Assembly (NCBI RefSeq): GCF_904061905.1
Contig: NZ_CAJFCI010000054.1
Span: 1 to 64,000, forward strand
Origin: Zestomonas carbonaria
GTDB taxonomy: Bacteria > Pseudomonadota > Gammaproteobacteria > Pseudomonadales > Pseudomonadaceae
DNA: 64,000 bases
Direction of reading: 5' to 3'
Both the position numbers and the translations under genes were made by a program. Positions within the stretch are counted from its first letter, which is position 1; each line of letters opens with the position of its first letter. Below, one piece after another: positions 17,474-25,756 of the stretch. Under the pieces are notes generated by a model. It did no database searches. It was not told the DNA's origin and saw only the letters and a list, made by a program, of their open reading frames with translations.

Positions 17474-18315
17474 AGATCATCGACATGCGCTGCCGGCCGG
17501 CGTTCCTGCATCCCTTCTTCGGCGGCGTGCCGGGCTCGCCCGAGCACGCCACCGCGCGCTGGCTGAACCGCCGGGTCGGCACCCGTGGCGCCGACGACCA
17601 CTTCGAGCGCTCGCTGACCCAGGAAGGCTTCCTCGCCGAAGTTCGCGAGGCCGGGCTGTCCAAGGCGGTGGTGGTCGGCCGCCACACGCCTTCCCAACAC
17701 CTGCCCAACGAACGGATACACGACATCGTCCACGGCCACGACGAACTGCTCGGCATCGGCGCCATCGACCCGGCGCTGCAAGGCGTGGAGGCGGCGCTGG
17801 CGGAGATCGACCGCGCCATCGACCAACTGGGCCTGGCCGGCATCGACCTGGAACCGGGCTTCGGCGAACCGGCCCGGCACCCGGACGACCCGCTCTACTG
17901 GCCGATCTACGAGCATTTGCAGAAACGCGGCATCCCGCTGTTCCTGATGAGCGGCCCGACCACCCCCGACCCGGCCCACAACGACCCCAGCCGCCTGGCC
18001 GCCGTGGCCCGCGCCTTCCCGGACCTGAAGATCGCCGCCTACCACGGCTACTGGCCCAACGTGCAACAGGCCCTCGGCGTGGCGTTCCGCTACGAGAACA
18101 TCCACCTGGTGCCGGACATGTACCTGTTCCTGCCCGGCAGCGAAGCCTACGTACAGGCCGCCAACGGCTTCCTCGCCGACCAGTTGCTGTTCGGCTCCTC
18201 CTACACCTTCCGACCGATCCGCCAGAGCATCGAGGATGCCCAGCGGCTGGGCTTCAGGGATGAGGTGGTGGAAAAGTTCTTCTACGGCAATGCGGCGCGG
18301 GTGCTTGGGTTGTGA
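17470..18315 (+). CDS. Amidohydrolase_2-family protein lacking the usual HxH metal motif
   Basis: 281 residues, TIM-barrel amidohydrolase_2 type: [45 protein letters not shown] and [11 protein letters not shown] occupy the expected strand ends. The N-terminal metal motif that normally reads DxHxH is here IDMRCRP, so the two His ligands are replaced; a distinct RxRP subgroup is known to me in which metal use is uncertain. GTG start overlapping the ssuD stop (GTGA) shows coupling with the monooxygenase, so it probably acts on a product or precursor in sulfonate use. Substrate unknown. Confidence 0.75.
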   Translation: MKIIDMRCRPAFLHPFFGGVPGSPEHATARWLNRRVGTRGADDHFERSLTQEGFLAEVREAGLSKAVVVGRHTPSQHLPNERIHDIVHGHDELLGIGAIDPALQGVEAALAEIDRAIDQLGLAGIDLEPGFGEPARHPDDPLYWPIYEHLQKRGIPLFLMSGPTTPDPAHNDPSRLAAVARAFPDLKIAAYHGYWPNVQQALGVAFRYENIHLVPDMYLFLPGSEAYVQAANGFLADQLLFGSSYTFRPIRQSIEDAQRLGFRDEVVEKFFYGNAARVLGL

Positions 18316-18740
18316 GCCAGGGAGAAGGCGACCAGCCGGACGCACATGCGTACCTGCGGGAAGCCCTCCGGCTCGACCGTGCCTCGCGGGAAGGCGAGGC
18401 CATCGGGCACTACCGGAAAGCTCTGGCACTGGGCCTGTCGATGGAGGAGCAGGTCCTCGCCACGATCTGCCTGGGCTCATCCCTGCGCAATGTCGGCGAG
18501 GCTGAGGAAAGCCACCGCCTACTCGCGCCTCTTGCCGCCAGCAACAACGCCGCCTTCCTGTTCCAGGCGCTGGCCCTGTACGACTGCCGGGAATATCGGC
18601 GGGCGAGCGGATTGTTGATGGAGCGGCTGCTGGCCTTGCTGGTCGAACGGGATGATCCGGATGTTCGACCGTTCGCTCGGCCCTTGGCGAGGTATGTGGA
18701 ACGGGTGTTGGATGATGCACGAGGTGATGTGAACCTGTAG
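18312..18740 (+). CDS. Small tetratricopeptide-repeat-like protein
   Basis: 142 residues, mainly helical, with TPR-like pairs: AYLREALRLDRASREGEAIGHYRKAL at 13-38, then LATICLGSSLRNVGEAEESHRLL and LFQALALYDCREYRRASGLL. No signal peptide and no catalytic motif. The GTG start overlaps the end of the amidohydrolase gene (GTGAGC), so it is the last gene of the sfn/ssuD run, although its function need not be related. A REP-like element follows directly. Confidence 0.68.
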   Translation: MSQGEGDQPDAHAYLREALRLDRASREGEAIGHYRKALALGLSMEEQVLATICLGSSLRNVGEAEESHRLLAPLAASNNAAFLFQALALYDCREYRRASGLLMERLLALLVERDDPDVRPFARPLARYVERVLDDARGDVNL

Positions 18741-18760
18741 GAGCGGCCCATGGCCGCGAT
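18737..18760. repeat. REP-like palindrome
   Basis: GTAGGAGCGGCCCATGGCC then GCGAT: the common Pseudomonas REP pattern with the inner palindrome GCGGCCCATGGCCGC. A related copy is at 52472-52494. Confidence 0.7.
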
Positions 18761-18916
18761 CCGTTGTGGCCTGGGCTTGCCATCGGCGTTGGCAATCAGC
18801 TCCGCCCCTCACCCCAGCCCTCAAGCCAAAATCCCAAATACAAACCACAGCTCACAAAACACAATCCCACCGAAGCCCATACAATCCCCTCCCCCATCCC
18901 CCAAGAGCCACGACAC

Positions 18917-19354
18917 ATGCCAAACCAGATACGCGCCAAGGTGCTCTGCCTGTTCCGCCAGGGAGATCGCATCCTGGTCAACCAGGCTCACGACACCGTC
19001 AAGCGACAGGACTACTGCCGCCCGCTGGGAGGTGGAATCGAATTTGGCGAAACCTCGACAGAAGCGCTGGTACGCGAAGTCCGCGAGGAACTGAGCGCCG
19101 AGGTCATCAACCTGCGCCAGGTCGGCACGCTGGAAAACCTCTTCATCTACAACGGCACGCCCGGTCATGAAATCGTGGTGATCTACGATGGCGAGTTCGC
19201 GGATGCTTCGCTGTACGACGAGCCATTTCTTTCCGGCGTGGAAAGCAACGGCGAACGCTTCCAGGCGCAATGGCGCTCTCTCGACTCGTTCTCGGAGGCG
19301 TTGCCGCTGTACCCGAATGGCCTGCTGGCCTTGCTGCGCCCGGCGAAGACGTAG
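18917..19354 (+). CDS. Nudix hydrolase
   Basis: 145 residues with a complete Nudix box at 39-61 (G, five residues, E45, seven residues, REVREEL), the Mg-binding site that hydrolyses nucleoside diphosphates linked to another group. Strand residues VLCLFRQGDRILV and the YNGTPGHEIVVIYDGEF block are typical of small MutT-like enzymes. Start chosen at the ATG giving MPNQIRAKV, which matches normal family length; an upstream frame has no family similarity. Convergent with a second Nudix gene 49 bases away. Substrate cannot be predicted. Confidence 0.85.
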   Translation: MPNQIRAKVLCLFRQGDRILVNQAHDTVKRQDYCRPLGGGIEFGETSTEALVREVREELSAEVINLRQVGTLENLFIYNGTPGHEIVVIYDGEFADASLYDEPFLSGVESNGERFQAQWRSLDSFSEALPLYPNGLLALLRPAKT

Positions 19355-19403
19355 GGTTTGCCTTCAGTGAGGGGCGGACATGAACCCAACACCACGCCCC
19401 ACC

Positions 19404-19844
19404 CTACTTGTACGTATCCCCCAACGCACGACGAACATGAACCAGCGCCTCGCGAAACACCCAATGCCACTGCGGCGTCGGCACCTCATCCAATGGATGC
19501 CAGAAGAACCTGAAGTCGTGCCCGCCATCGTCGGCGCAGCGATGACTCCAGCCCTCAGGAAGTGGCTCCTGAACCTCGCATAGCTGGAAGGACCAGACCT
19601 GATCCCCATATCCCGGCACCCAGGTGCCGAGGTCGGCCAACACGGCCGAGGCACGCAGCCCCGACTCCTCTTGCAACTCACGCACGGCCGCGGCGACCGG
19701 TGACTCGTTCGGTTCGATGCTTCCCTTGACCAGTTGGATGCCCGCCAGCGGATGCTCGAAAACCAGAATCCGCTCGCGGGCCGATCCGTTCAGCACCACC
19801 GGGCAGGCTTTGTTCGGGATCAATGCCACACCCTCAGATTGCAT
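19404..19844 (-). CDS. Nudix hydrolase
   Basis: 146 residues with an intact Nudix box at 41-62 (G41, E47, RELQEESG at 55-62). The N terminus VALIPNKACPVVL and the acidic pocket region HDFRFFWHPLDEVPTPQWHWVF are those of a stand-alone Nudix enzyme. Its ATG overlaps the end of the ABC ATPase gene by eleven bases, so it could be co-transcribed with the sulfonate importer; a GTG at 19830 behind GAGG is an alternative start. It is not close to the facing Nudix protein in sequence, so this is not a recent duplication. Confidence 0.82.
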   Translation of the reverse strand: MQSEGVALIPNKACPVVLNGSARERILVFEHPLAGIQLVKGSIEPNESPVAAAVRELQEESGLRASAVLADLGTWVPGYGDQVWSFQLCEVQEPLPEGWSHRCADDGGHDFRFFWHPLDEVPTPQWHWVFREALVHVRRALGDTYK

Positions 19845-20553
19845 GCGCCAGGTGCAGTTCGGTCAGCGCCTCGGCCTTCAGGCGTGCCAGTTCGGCGTCG
19901 CGGCGGTCGCGCGGGCGGGGCAGGTTCACGGTCAGTTCCTGGCGGATGCCGCTCGGGCGGCTGCCCATCACCAGTACGCGGTCGCTGAGGTACAGCGCCT
20001 CGTCCACGTCGTGGGTGACCAGCAGCAGGGCGATGGCGTGACGGTCGGCCAGTTGCAGCAGCAGGTCCTGCAACTTCATGCGGGTGAAAGCGTCAACCGC
20101 GCTGAAGGGTTCGTCGAGCAGCAGCACGCGCGGCCGCGAGTACAGCCCGCGGGCCAGCGCCACGCGTTGCGCCATGCCGCCGGAAAGCTGCTTGGGCAGC
20201 GCGTCGGCGAAACCGTCCAGGCCCACCTCGCCGATCAGTTGCGCCACCCAGTCGCGGTCGTAGTGGCGGTCGTCGCTGAAGCCGATGTTCTGCTCCACGG
20301 TGAGCCAGGGCATCAACCGTGGCTCCTGGAACACGAAGGCCACCTCGCCGCCCTGCCCGCCGCGCTCGACCCGGCCGCTGAACTCGCGTTCGAGACCGGC
20401 GACGATGCGCAGCAGGGTGCTCTTGCCGCAGCCGCTCGGGCCGAGCAGGCTGACCACCTCCCGCTCGCCCAGGCGCAGGCCGACGTTCTGCAGCACGGTG
20501 GTGCCGGCGAAGCTCTTGCGTTCGACGCGGATGTCCAGCAATGGCTCGCTCAT
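19834..20553 (-). CDS. ssuB: Sulfonate ABC transporter ATP-binding protein, SsuB-type
   Basis: 239 residues, a complete nucleotide-binding domain: Walker A GPSGCGKST at 38-46, Q-loop FQEPRLMPW, signature LSGGM at 123-127, Walker B VLLLDEP at 143-149 and switch His in VTHDVDEAL. The FQEPRLMPWLTVEQN sequence and gene order place it with the nitrate/sulfonate/taurine group (SsuB/TauB). It powers the permease encoded directly upstream, whose stop overlaps its ATG by four bases. The substrate class is inferred from the SsuA-like binding protein and the sulfur context. Confidence 0.85.
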   Translation of the reverse strand: MSEPLLDIRVERKSFAGTTVLQNVGLRLGEREVVSLLGPSGCGKSTLLRIVAGLEREFSGRVERGGQGGEVAFVFQEPRLMPWLTVEQNIGFSDDRHYDRDWVAQLIGEVGLDGFADALPKQLSGGMAQRVALARGLYSRPRVLLLDEPFSAVDAFTRMKLQDLLLQLADRHAIALLLVTHDVDEALYLSDRVLVMGSRPSGIRQELTVNLPRPRDRRDAELARLKAEALTELHLAHAI

Positions 20554-21395
20554 CCTCGACCCTCCTTGTCATTGCCGGTGAAGGCGTCGCGCCAGCCTAG
20601 CAGGCGCCGTTCCAGCCTGGCCAGCAGGCCGTCGCTGAGCTTGCCGAGCAGCGCCAGGACGATGATCGAGGCCAGCACGATGTCCGGCCGCGAGGTTTCC
20701 CGGCCATCGGTGAGCAGGTAGCCGAGGCCCTTGGTGGCGGCGATCAGTTCGGCGGCGACCAGGAACATCCAGGCCAGGCTGAGGCCGCTGCGCAGGCCGG
20801 TCATCAGCCCCGGCAGCGCGGCCGGCAGGAGGATGCGCAAGGCCAGGCGGCGCTGGCTGAAGCCATACATCTGGCCGACCTCGACCAGCTTGCGGTCGAT
20901 GTTGCGGATCGCCGACACGCCGTTGAGATAGACCGGGAAGAAGGCGCCGATGGCGATCAGCACCACCTTGGAGGTCTCGTCGATGCCCAGCCAGAGCAGC
21001 AGCAGCGGCACCCAGGCCAGGCTGGGGATCGCCCGCAGGCCGGCGAAGGTCGGCTCCAGGTAGGCTTCCGCCTCGCGGCTCAGGCCGACCCAGGCGGCCA
21101 CCAGCAGGGCCAGCCCGGCGCCGATGGCGAAACCGCCGAGCACCCGCGCCAGGCTGGCGCCGATGTGGGTCCACAGCGGGCCATCGGCCAGTTCGCGCAG
21201 GGTCAGCACGATCTCGCTGGGCGCCGGCATCTGGTAGGACGGGATCCAGCCGATGCGCACCACCGTCTCCAGCAGCGCGATCAGCAGCAGCGGGATCGCC
21301 AGCCCCTTGGCGCGGCGTCGCCAGAGGGCGGCGTTGAAGCCCGGTTTCCAGAGACCTCCGGCGAAGGCCGGCAGGGTCTTGCTCTTGGTCGTCAT
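20550..21395 (-). CDS. ssuC: Sulfonate ABC transporter permease, SsuC-type
   Basis: 281 residues with about six membrane segments, the first at about 30-50 (GLAIPLLLIALLETVV). The cytoplasmic EAA loop VEVGQMYGFSQRRLALRILLPAALPGLMTGLR couples it to the ATPase and is typical of the SsuC/TauC family, as are WMFLVAAELIAATKGLGYLL and LARLERRLLGWRD. It lies between the binding protein and the ATPase genes; 94 bases separate it from the former. Permease for an aliphatic sulfonate or related anion, inferred from context. Confidence 0.85.
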   Translation of the reverse strand: MTTKSKTLPAFAGGLWKPGFNAALWRRRAKGLAIPLLLIALLETVVRIGWIPSYQMPAPSEIVLTLRELADGPLWTHIGASLARVLGGFAIGAGLALLVAAWVGLSREAEAYLEPTFAGLRAIPSLAWVPLLLLWLGIDETSKVVLIAIGAFFPVYLNGVSAIRNIDRKLVEVGQMYGFSQRRLALRILLPAALPGLMTGLRSGLSLAWMFLVAAELIAATKGLGYLLTDGRETSRPDIVLASIIVLALLGKLSDGLLARLERRLLGWRDAFTGNDKEGRG

Positions 21396-21489
21396 GGGAA
21401 GGTTCCGCTCTCGAAAACGAAGCGTCCAGGCCGGGGCCTGGACTCGGGGAGCGACGGAGAGGACGAAGCACTCGGCCTCTCGCCGGCCA

Positions 21490-22488
21490 TCACTTGCTGG
21501 CGATCACCTGCTTGCCGAACGCCGGCTCGATCAGTTGTTCCACCACCGCGTTGACGTCCGTGCCTCGGCGCACCAGTTGCTCGGAGACCAGGATCGGCGC
21601 GGCGGCCTTGAGCGCGGCGATGTGCTCGGCGCCGGGCTGGGCGTTGCTGAAGTCGGTGCGCTCCAGTTGCAGCTTGGCCACTTCCAGCGGCAGGCCGGAT
21701 TCCTGGGAGAGGATCTGCGCCAGTTCCTCGGGGTTCTCCCGCGCCCAGGCGCGCGCCTTCTCGTAGGCGGCCAGCACCTTGTCGATGGCCTGCGGGTATT
21801 GCTTGGCGAACTTCTCGGTGACGCTCACCACGCCGTAGCTGTTGAAGTCGAGGTTGCGGTGCAGGATGCGCGAACCGGCCTGCAACTGGCTGGCGGCGAG
21901 CAGCGGATCAAGTCCGGCCCAGGCGTCGACGTCGCCTTTTTCCAACGCCGCGCGGCCGTCGGCGTGCTGCAGGTGGACCAGCTCCACGTCATTCTTGTCC
22001 AGGCCGACCGTTTCCAGGCTGCGCAGGGTGAACAGGAAGGGATCGGTGCCCTTGGTGGCGGCGATCTTCTTGCCCTTGAGGTCTTCGAGGGTCTTGATCG
22101 GCGAGTCCTTGCCCACCACCAGCGCGGTCCACTCCGGGCGGCTGGCGATGTACACGGTCTTGATCGGGCTGCCGTTGGCACGGCTCAGCACCGCCGCCAG
22201 GCCGGCGGTGGAACCGAAGTCGACGCCACCGCTGTTGAGGTATTCCAGGGAACGGTTGCTGCCCTGGCTGAACACCCAGGTGACCTTGGTGTCCTTGCCG
22301 ACGCTCTCCTCCAGCCAGCCGAAACGCTTGAGCACCAGGCTGGTCGGCGAGTAGTAGGCGTAGTCGAGCTTGAGCTCCTTGGGCAGGTCGGCGGCCTGGG
22401 CAGGCGCGACCAGGGCGAAGGTGGTGGCGGCGAAAGCCAGCAGCCTGGTCAGCGGGCCGGGTTTGCCGGCGAGAAGAAGATTGCGCAT
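21490..22488 (-). CDS. ssuA: Sulfonate ABC transporter periplasmic binding protein, SsuA-type
   Basis: 332 residues. An N-terminal signal peptide ends near VAPAQAADLP. The mature part follows the SsuA/TauA pattern: QGSNRSLEYLNSGGVDFGSTAGLAA, the SRPEWTALVV block, and LKGKKIAATKGTDPFLFTLRSLETVGL. The mature chain has no Met and no Cys, a striking sulfur-saving composition. The ATG follows an AAGGAG box and a sigma-54 promoter lies about 90 bases upstream. First gene of a probable ssuA-ssuC-ssuB unit. The exact ligand (alkanesulfonate, sulfate ester, other) cannot be read from sequence; AtsR-like sulfate-ester binding is an alternative. Confidence 0.85.
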   Translation of the reverse strand: MRNLLLAGKPGPLTRLLAFAATTFALVAPAQAADLPKELKLDYAYYSPTSLVLKRFGWLEESVGKDTKVTWVFSQGSNRSLEYLNSGGVDFGSTAGLAAVLSRANGSPIKTVYIASRPEWTALVVGKDSPIKTLEDLKGKKIAATKGTDPFLFTLRSLETVGLDKNDVELVHLQHADGRAALEKGDVDAWAGLDPLLAASQLQAGSRILHRNLDFNSYGVVSVTEKFAKQYPQAIDKVLAAYEKARAWARENPEELAQILSQESGLPLEVAKLQLERTDFSNAQPGAEHIAALKAAAPILVSEQLVRRGTDVNAVVEQLIEPAFGKQVIASK

Positions 22489-22580
22489 GAAACGCTCCTT
22501 GCAGTGATTGGGAGCGGAAGCGTCTTTCCTTATTCCAGAAAACAAGGCTTTGGTCTTCTTCCGCCTTCTACAGGGAATAT

Positions 22581-22596
22581 TGCAGAAGGCGTGCCA
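22581..22596 (-). promoter_or_regulatory. Sigma-54 promoter of the sulfonate importer operon
   Basis: Read on the minus strand, TGGCACGCCTTCTGCA carries a perfect -24 TGGCACG and a -12 CTGCA with the invariant GC at correct spacing. Initiation would be near 22570, about 80 bases before the ssuA start codon. Together with sfnR nearby this suggests SfnR control. Confidence 0.75.
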
Positions 22597-22639
22597 GCAT
22601 CTTGCCCCGCTTTTCCGGGCATTCCGCCTGCGCCAACTG

Positions 22640-23476
22640 TCACCCTTCGGTCAGACTGCTGATTCGCTGTTCGCTGGCGAACACCTGATCCCTCCCTGGG
22701 TGAACGATGTGTGCGGCGAAGCCGGACTGCCCCGGAGCGATGCCCTCGCGCAAGGTCAGCGCCGGGACTTCGTAATCGCCGGCGTTCTGCCGACGGAACG
22801 GGATGGGCGCGCGGCTGAAGAGCGTGTCCAGGCGCTCGCCGAGCGCCGCCTGGACATCGGCGTAGCGGGCCTCGTCGACCCGGCTGGTGCGATACACCAG
22901 GAACGGCGGCAGCACGTCGAAGCCGGGGTAGTAGAGGACGCCGTGCTGGATGGGGAACAGTAGGTCGTCGATCGGCCCGTTGATGCCCCGCGCGCTGTAG
23001 TGCGATTCCCAGCCTCCGGTGGTGACCACCAGCATGGCGCGCTTGCCGGCCAGGTTGCCTTCGCCGTAGCGATTGCCCCAGCGCGCATCCGAATGCTCGC
23101 CCACGCCATAGGCGAACCCGTAGGCGTAGACGCGCTCGACCCAGCCCTTGAGGATCGCCGGCATGGAGAACCACCACAGCGGGAATTGCAGGATGACGGC
23201 ATCGGCCCAGCGCAGCTTGTCCTGCTCGGCGGCGATGTCCGGGCTCTGCCGGCCATTGGCGTAGGCGCGCTTCGAGTCCTGCGCCGGGTCGAAGCGTTCG
23301 CCGGCCGCGCCATCCAGGCTGTCGGCGGCGTCGAGGGTGGCCTTCCAGTTCATCGCGTAGAGGTCGGAGACCTGCACGCTGTGCCCGGCGGCCTGAAGGC
23401 GCCGGACCGCGAAGTCCTTGAGCGAGCCGTTGAGGGATCGGGGTTCGGGATGGGCGTAGACGATCAGTACATTCAT
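22640..23476 (-). CDS. NAD(P)H dehydrogenase (quinone), flavodoxin-like fold
   Basis: 278 residues. MNVLIVYAHPEPRSLNGSLKD is the FAD/FMN phosphate loop of the NQO1/MdaB family, followed by WADAVILQFPLWWFSMPAILKGWVERV and LVVTTGGWESHYSARG, all characteristic. It would reduce quinones or other electrophiles by two electrons. Start at the ATG behind TGGAGA; the frame is open further upstream but enters the regulator's promoter. It is divergent from a LysR gene 85 bases away with a T-N11-A-type box between them, so it is very probably that regulator's target. Confidence 0.85.
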   Translation of the reverse strand: MNVLIVYAHPEPRSLNGSLKDFAVRRLQAAGHSVQVSDLYAMNWKATLDAADSLDGAAGERFDPAQDSKRAYANGRQSPDIAAEQDKLRWADAVILQFPLWWFSMPAILKGWVERVYAYGFAYGVGEHSDARWGNRYGEGNLAGKRAMLVVTTGGWESHYSARGINGPIDDLLFPIQHGVLYYPGFDVLPPFLVYRTSRVDEARYADVQAALGERLDTLFSRAPIPFRRQNAGDYEVPALTLREGIAPGQSGFAAHIVHPGRDQVFASEQRISSLTEG

Positions 23477-23524
23477 GGCGGGATCTCCAGGGGTGGATGC
23501 GCGCAGGATGGAGATCCGCCAGGT

Positions 23525-23541
23525 ATATTTGAAATGAATAT
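23525..23541. promoter_or_regulatory. LysR-type operator
   Basis: ATATT-N7-AATAT, a perfect dyad that fits the T-N11-A rule of LysR regulators, lies in the 85-base gap between the quinone reductase gene and the divergent LysR gene. Confidence 0.65.
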
Positions 23542-23561
23542 CCAGAATTCCAGGTATTGTC

Positions 23562-24455
23562 ATGGCTAATCTCCGCCGTCTGGACCTCAACCTGCTGGTG
23601 ACCCTCGACGTGCTGCTGGCGGAACACAACGTCACCCGCACGGCGGAGCGACTGCACTTCTCCCAACCGTCGGTGAGCATCCACCTGGCCAAGCTGCGCG
23701 AGATCTTCGACGACCCGCTGCTGTTGCCGGGGCCACGCGGCATGCGTCCCACCGCGCGCGCCGAGGCATTGCGCGAGCCCCTGCGCCAGGCCCTCGCCGC
23801 CCTGGAGCGCGCGGTGGCGCCGAGCGAACCGTTCGAACCGGCCATGGCGCAGAACACCTGGCGCGTGATCGCCTCCGACTACAGCGAAGCCACCGTGCTG
23901 CTTCCCGCCCTGCGCGGCTTGCGCGAAGTGGCTCCCGGCACCCGGCTGGCGGTGCTGCCCCTGGAGCCGCCGCGCATCGTCAGGCAGGCGGAGCAAGGAG
24001 AAGCCGACCTGATCCTCCACATCACCGAGGACGCCCCGGAAGGACTGCGCCGCCGCGCGCTGTTCACCGAACGCTACGTGCTGGTCGGGCGCGCCGGTCA
24101 TCCACGGCTGGAGAAGCGGCCGACCCTGGCGCAGTTCTGCGAGCTGGAACAAGTGATGGTCTCGCCGGACGGCGGCGGCTTCCACGGCGTGACCGACAAG
24201 GCCCTGGCCGAACTGGGCGCCGAGCGGCGGGTGGTGCTGTCGGTACCGCACTTCCACTTCGTGCTCTCGGTGCTCGCCAGCACCGACCTGGTAGCCATGC
24301 TGCCCGCCCGCCTGGTACGCGCCGACAGCGGGCTACGGGTGGTGGAGGCGCCGGTGGAGGTGCCGGGTTACGAGATGTCCATGCTCTGGCACGAACGCGT
24401 CCACCGTGATCCGGGGAATCAGTGGTTGCGGGAATTCATTGCTGCCTGGGTGTGA
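23562..24455 (+). CDS. LysR-family transcriptional regulator
   Basis: 297 residues. The winged helix-turn-helix is at about 6-65 (LDLNLLVTLDVLLAEHNVTRTAERLHFSQPSVS), followed by a linker helix and a periplasmic-binding-like effector domain (about 95-297). The sequence resembles the NodD/PcpR-like subgroup that begins with RRLDLNLL. It probably controls the divergent quinone reductase and itself through the dyad at 23525-23541. Effector unknown. Confidence 0.88.
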   Translation: MANLRRLDLNLLVTLDVLLAEHNVTRTAERLHFSQPSVSIHLAKLREIFDDPLLLPGPRGMRPTARAEALREPLRQALAALERAVAPSEPFEPAMAQNTWRVIASDYSEATVLLPALRGLREVAPGTRLAVLPLEPPRIVRQAEQGEADLILHITEDAPEGLRRRALFTERYVLVGRAGHPRLEKRPTLAQFCELEQVMVSPDGGGFHGVTDKALAELGAERRVVLSVPHFHFVLSVLASTDLVAMLPARLVRADSGLRVVEAPVEVPGYEMSMLWHERVHRDPGNQWLREFIAAWV

Positions 24456-24529
24456 GATGGGCCCGATGGGTATCGTCGCTGCGCTCCTCGAACCATCCTA
24501 CTGGTTGGCTCCGGTGTTTAACGCAGCCT

Positions 24530-24645
24530 CGGCCCCTCACCCCGGCCCTGGCTACGCGCCCCGCTCCGGAGGGAGAGGGAGTTTGCTGGCTCCGAGCCAA
24601 CCCCGTCCAGCTCCCTCCCCCCCGGGAGAGGGTTGGGGTGAGGGA
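24530..24645. repeat. Dispersed palindromic repeat
   Basis: CCCCTCACCCCGGCCCTGG, then TACGCGCCCCGCTCCGGAGG and GAGAGGGAG. The same block occurs in reverse orientation at about 58047-58096. Intergenic and non-coding. Confidence 0.6.
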
Positions 24646-24657
24646 ACATGCGTGGAC

Positions 24658-25668
24658 TCAACTCCGCACCCAACGCCCGGAAACGAAATGGGTCGGGTCG
24701 TTGTACCCCGGCGTGGAGGCGTGGCCCGGCGTCACCAGCGCATCGACGAAGGCTTCGTCCTCGGCGGTGATCTTCACCTCCAATGCCTTCACGTAGGTGG
24801 CCCACTGCTCCTCGGTGCGCGGGCCGACGATGGCCGAGGAGACCGCGGCGTTGTTCAGTACCCAGGCGATGGCGAACTCGACCACGCCGACACCGCGCTC
24901 CCCGGCGTATTGCTTGACCTTCTGGGCGATCCGCAGCGACTCGTCGCGCCATTCGGTCTCGAGGATGCGCTTGTCCTGGCGGCCGGCGCGGCTATCGCTG
25001 GCCGGCGCCACGCCCGGCGCGTACTTGCCGCTGAGCACGCCGCGCGCCAGCGGGCTGTAGGGCACCACGCCGAGGCCGTGGAAAGCGGCGGCGGTGATCT
25101 GCTCCACCTCGGCCTGGCGGTTGACCAGGTTGTACAGCGGCTGGCTGACGATGGGCCGGTCCACGCCCAGGCGTTCGGCGACGCTGGCGATCTCGGCGAT
25201 GCGCCAGCCGCGATAGTTGGAAACGCCCCAGTAGCGGATCTTGCCCTGGCGCAGCAGGTCGCCGATGGCCGAGACGGTCTCCTCCAGCGGTGCCTGGTGA
25301 TCCTCGCGGTGCAGGTAGTAGACGTCCAGGTAATCGGTGCCCAGCCGGCGCAGGCTGGCCTCGGCGCCGCTGAGGATGTGCTTGCGGCTCAGCCCACGGC
25401 GATTGGCCGGGCCGTCCGCCGGCCCCATGCCGACCTTGCTGGCCAGCACCCAGTCGTCGCGGCGCGCGGCGATGGCCTGGCCGACGATTTCCTCGGAGCG
25501 CCCGGCGTTGTACACGTCGGCGGTGTCGATGAAGTTGATGCCCTGGTCGAAGGCCGTGTCGATGATGCGCAGCGAGGTCTCGGCGTCGGTCTGCCCGCCG
25601 AACATCATCGTGCCGAGGGTCAGGGACGAAACCTGCAGGCCGGAACGGCCTAGGGTGCGGTAGCTCAT
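24658..25668 (-). CDS. Aldo/keto reductase
   Basis: 336 residues, (beta/alpha)8 barrel. The catalytic tetrad is recognisable: Asp and Tyr in FIDTADVYNAGRSEE, Lys in DWVLASKVG and His in LDVYYLHREDH. The C-terminal SSAIVGPRTEEQW block binds the NADPH adenosine phosphate. The N-terminal MSYRTLGRSGLQVSSLTLGTMMFG is that of the general AKR family (YajO/voltage-channel-beta-like). Start chosen at the ATG after GGGAGAAC. Substrate unknown; no operon partner, since an 88-base gap with a palindromic repeat separates it from the ABC exporter. Confidence 0.85.
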   Translation of the reverse strand: MSYRTLGRSGLQVSSLTLGTMMFGGQTDAETSLRIIDTAFDQGINFIDTADVYNAGRSEEIVGQAIAARRDDWVLASKVGMGPADGPANRRGLSRKHILSGAEASLRRLGTDYLDVYYLHREDHQAPLEETVSAIGDLLRQGKIRYWGVSNYRGWRIAEIASVAERLGVDRPIVSQPLYNLVNRQAEVEQITAAAFHGLGVVPYSPLARGVLSGKYAPGVAPASDSRAGRQDKRILETEWRDESLRIAQKVKQYAGERGVGVVEFAIAWVLNNAAVSSAIVGPRTEEQWATYVKALEVKITAEDEAFVDALVTPGHASTPGYNDPTHFVSGRWVRS

Positions 25669-25704
25669 GGGGTTCTCCCGTGGTCGATTGTGGTGGAAGA
25701 AGAG

Positions 25705-25752
25705 ACTCGCCCCTCTCCCCCGGCCCCTCTCCCATGAATGGGCGAAGGGAGA
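25705..25752. repeat. CCCCTCTCCC palindrome, single copy
   Basis: CGCCCCTCTCCCCCGGCCCC then TCTCCCATGAATGGGCGAAGGGAGA; the same element that is tandemly repeated at 1-435 and single at 52377-52417. Confidence 0.65.
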
Positions 25753-25756
25753 AAAA

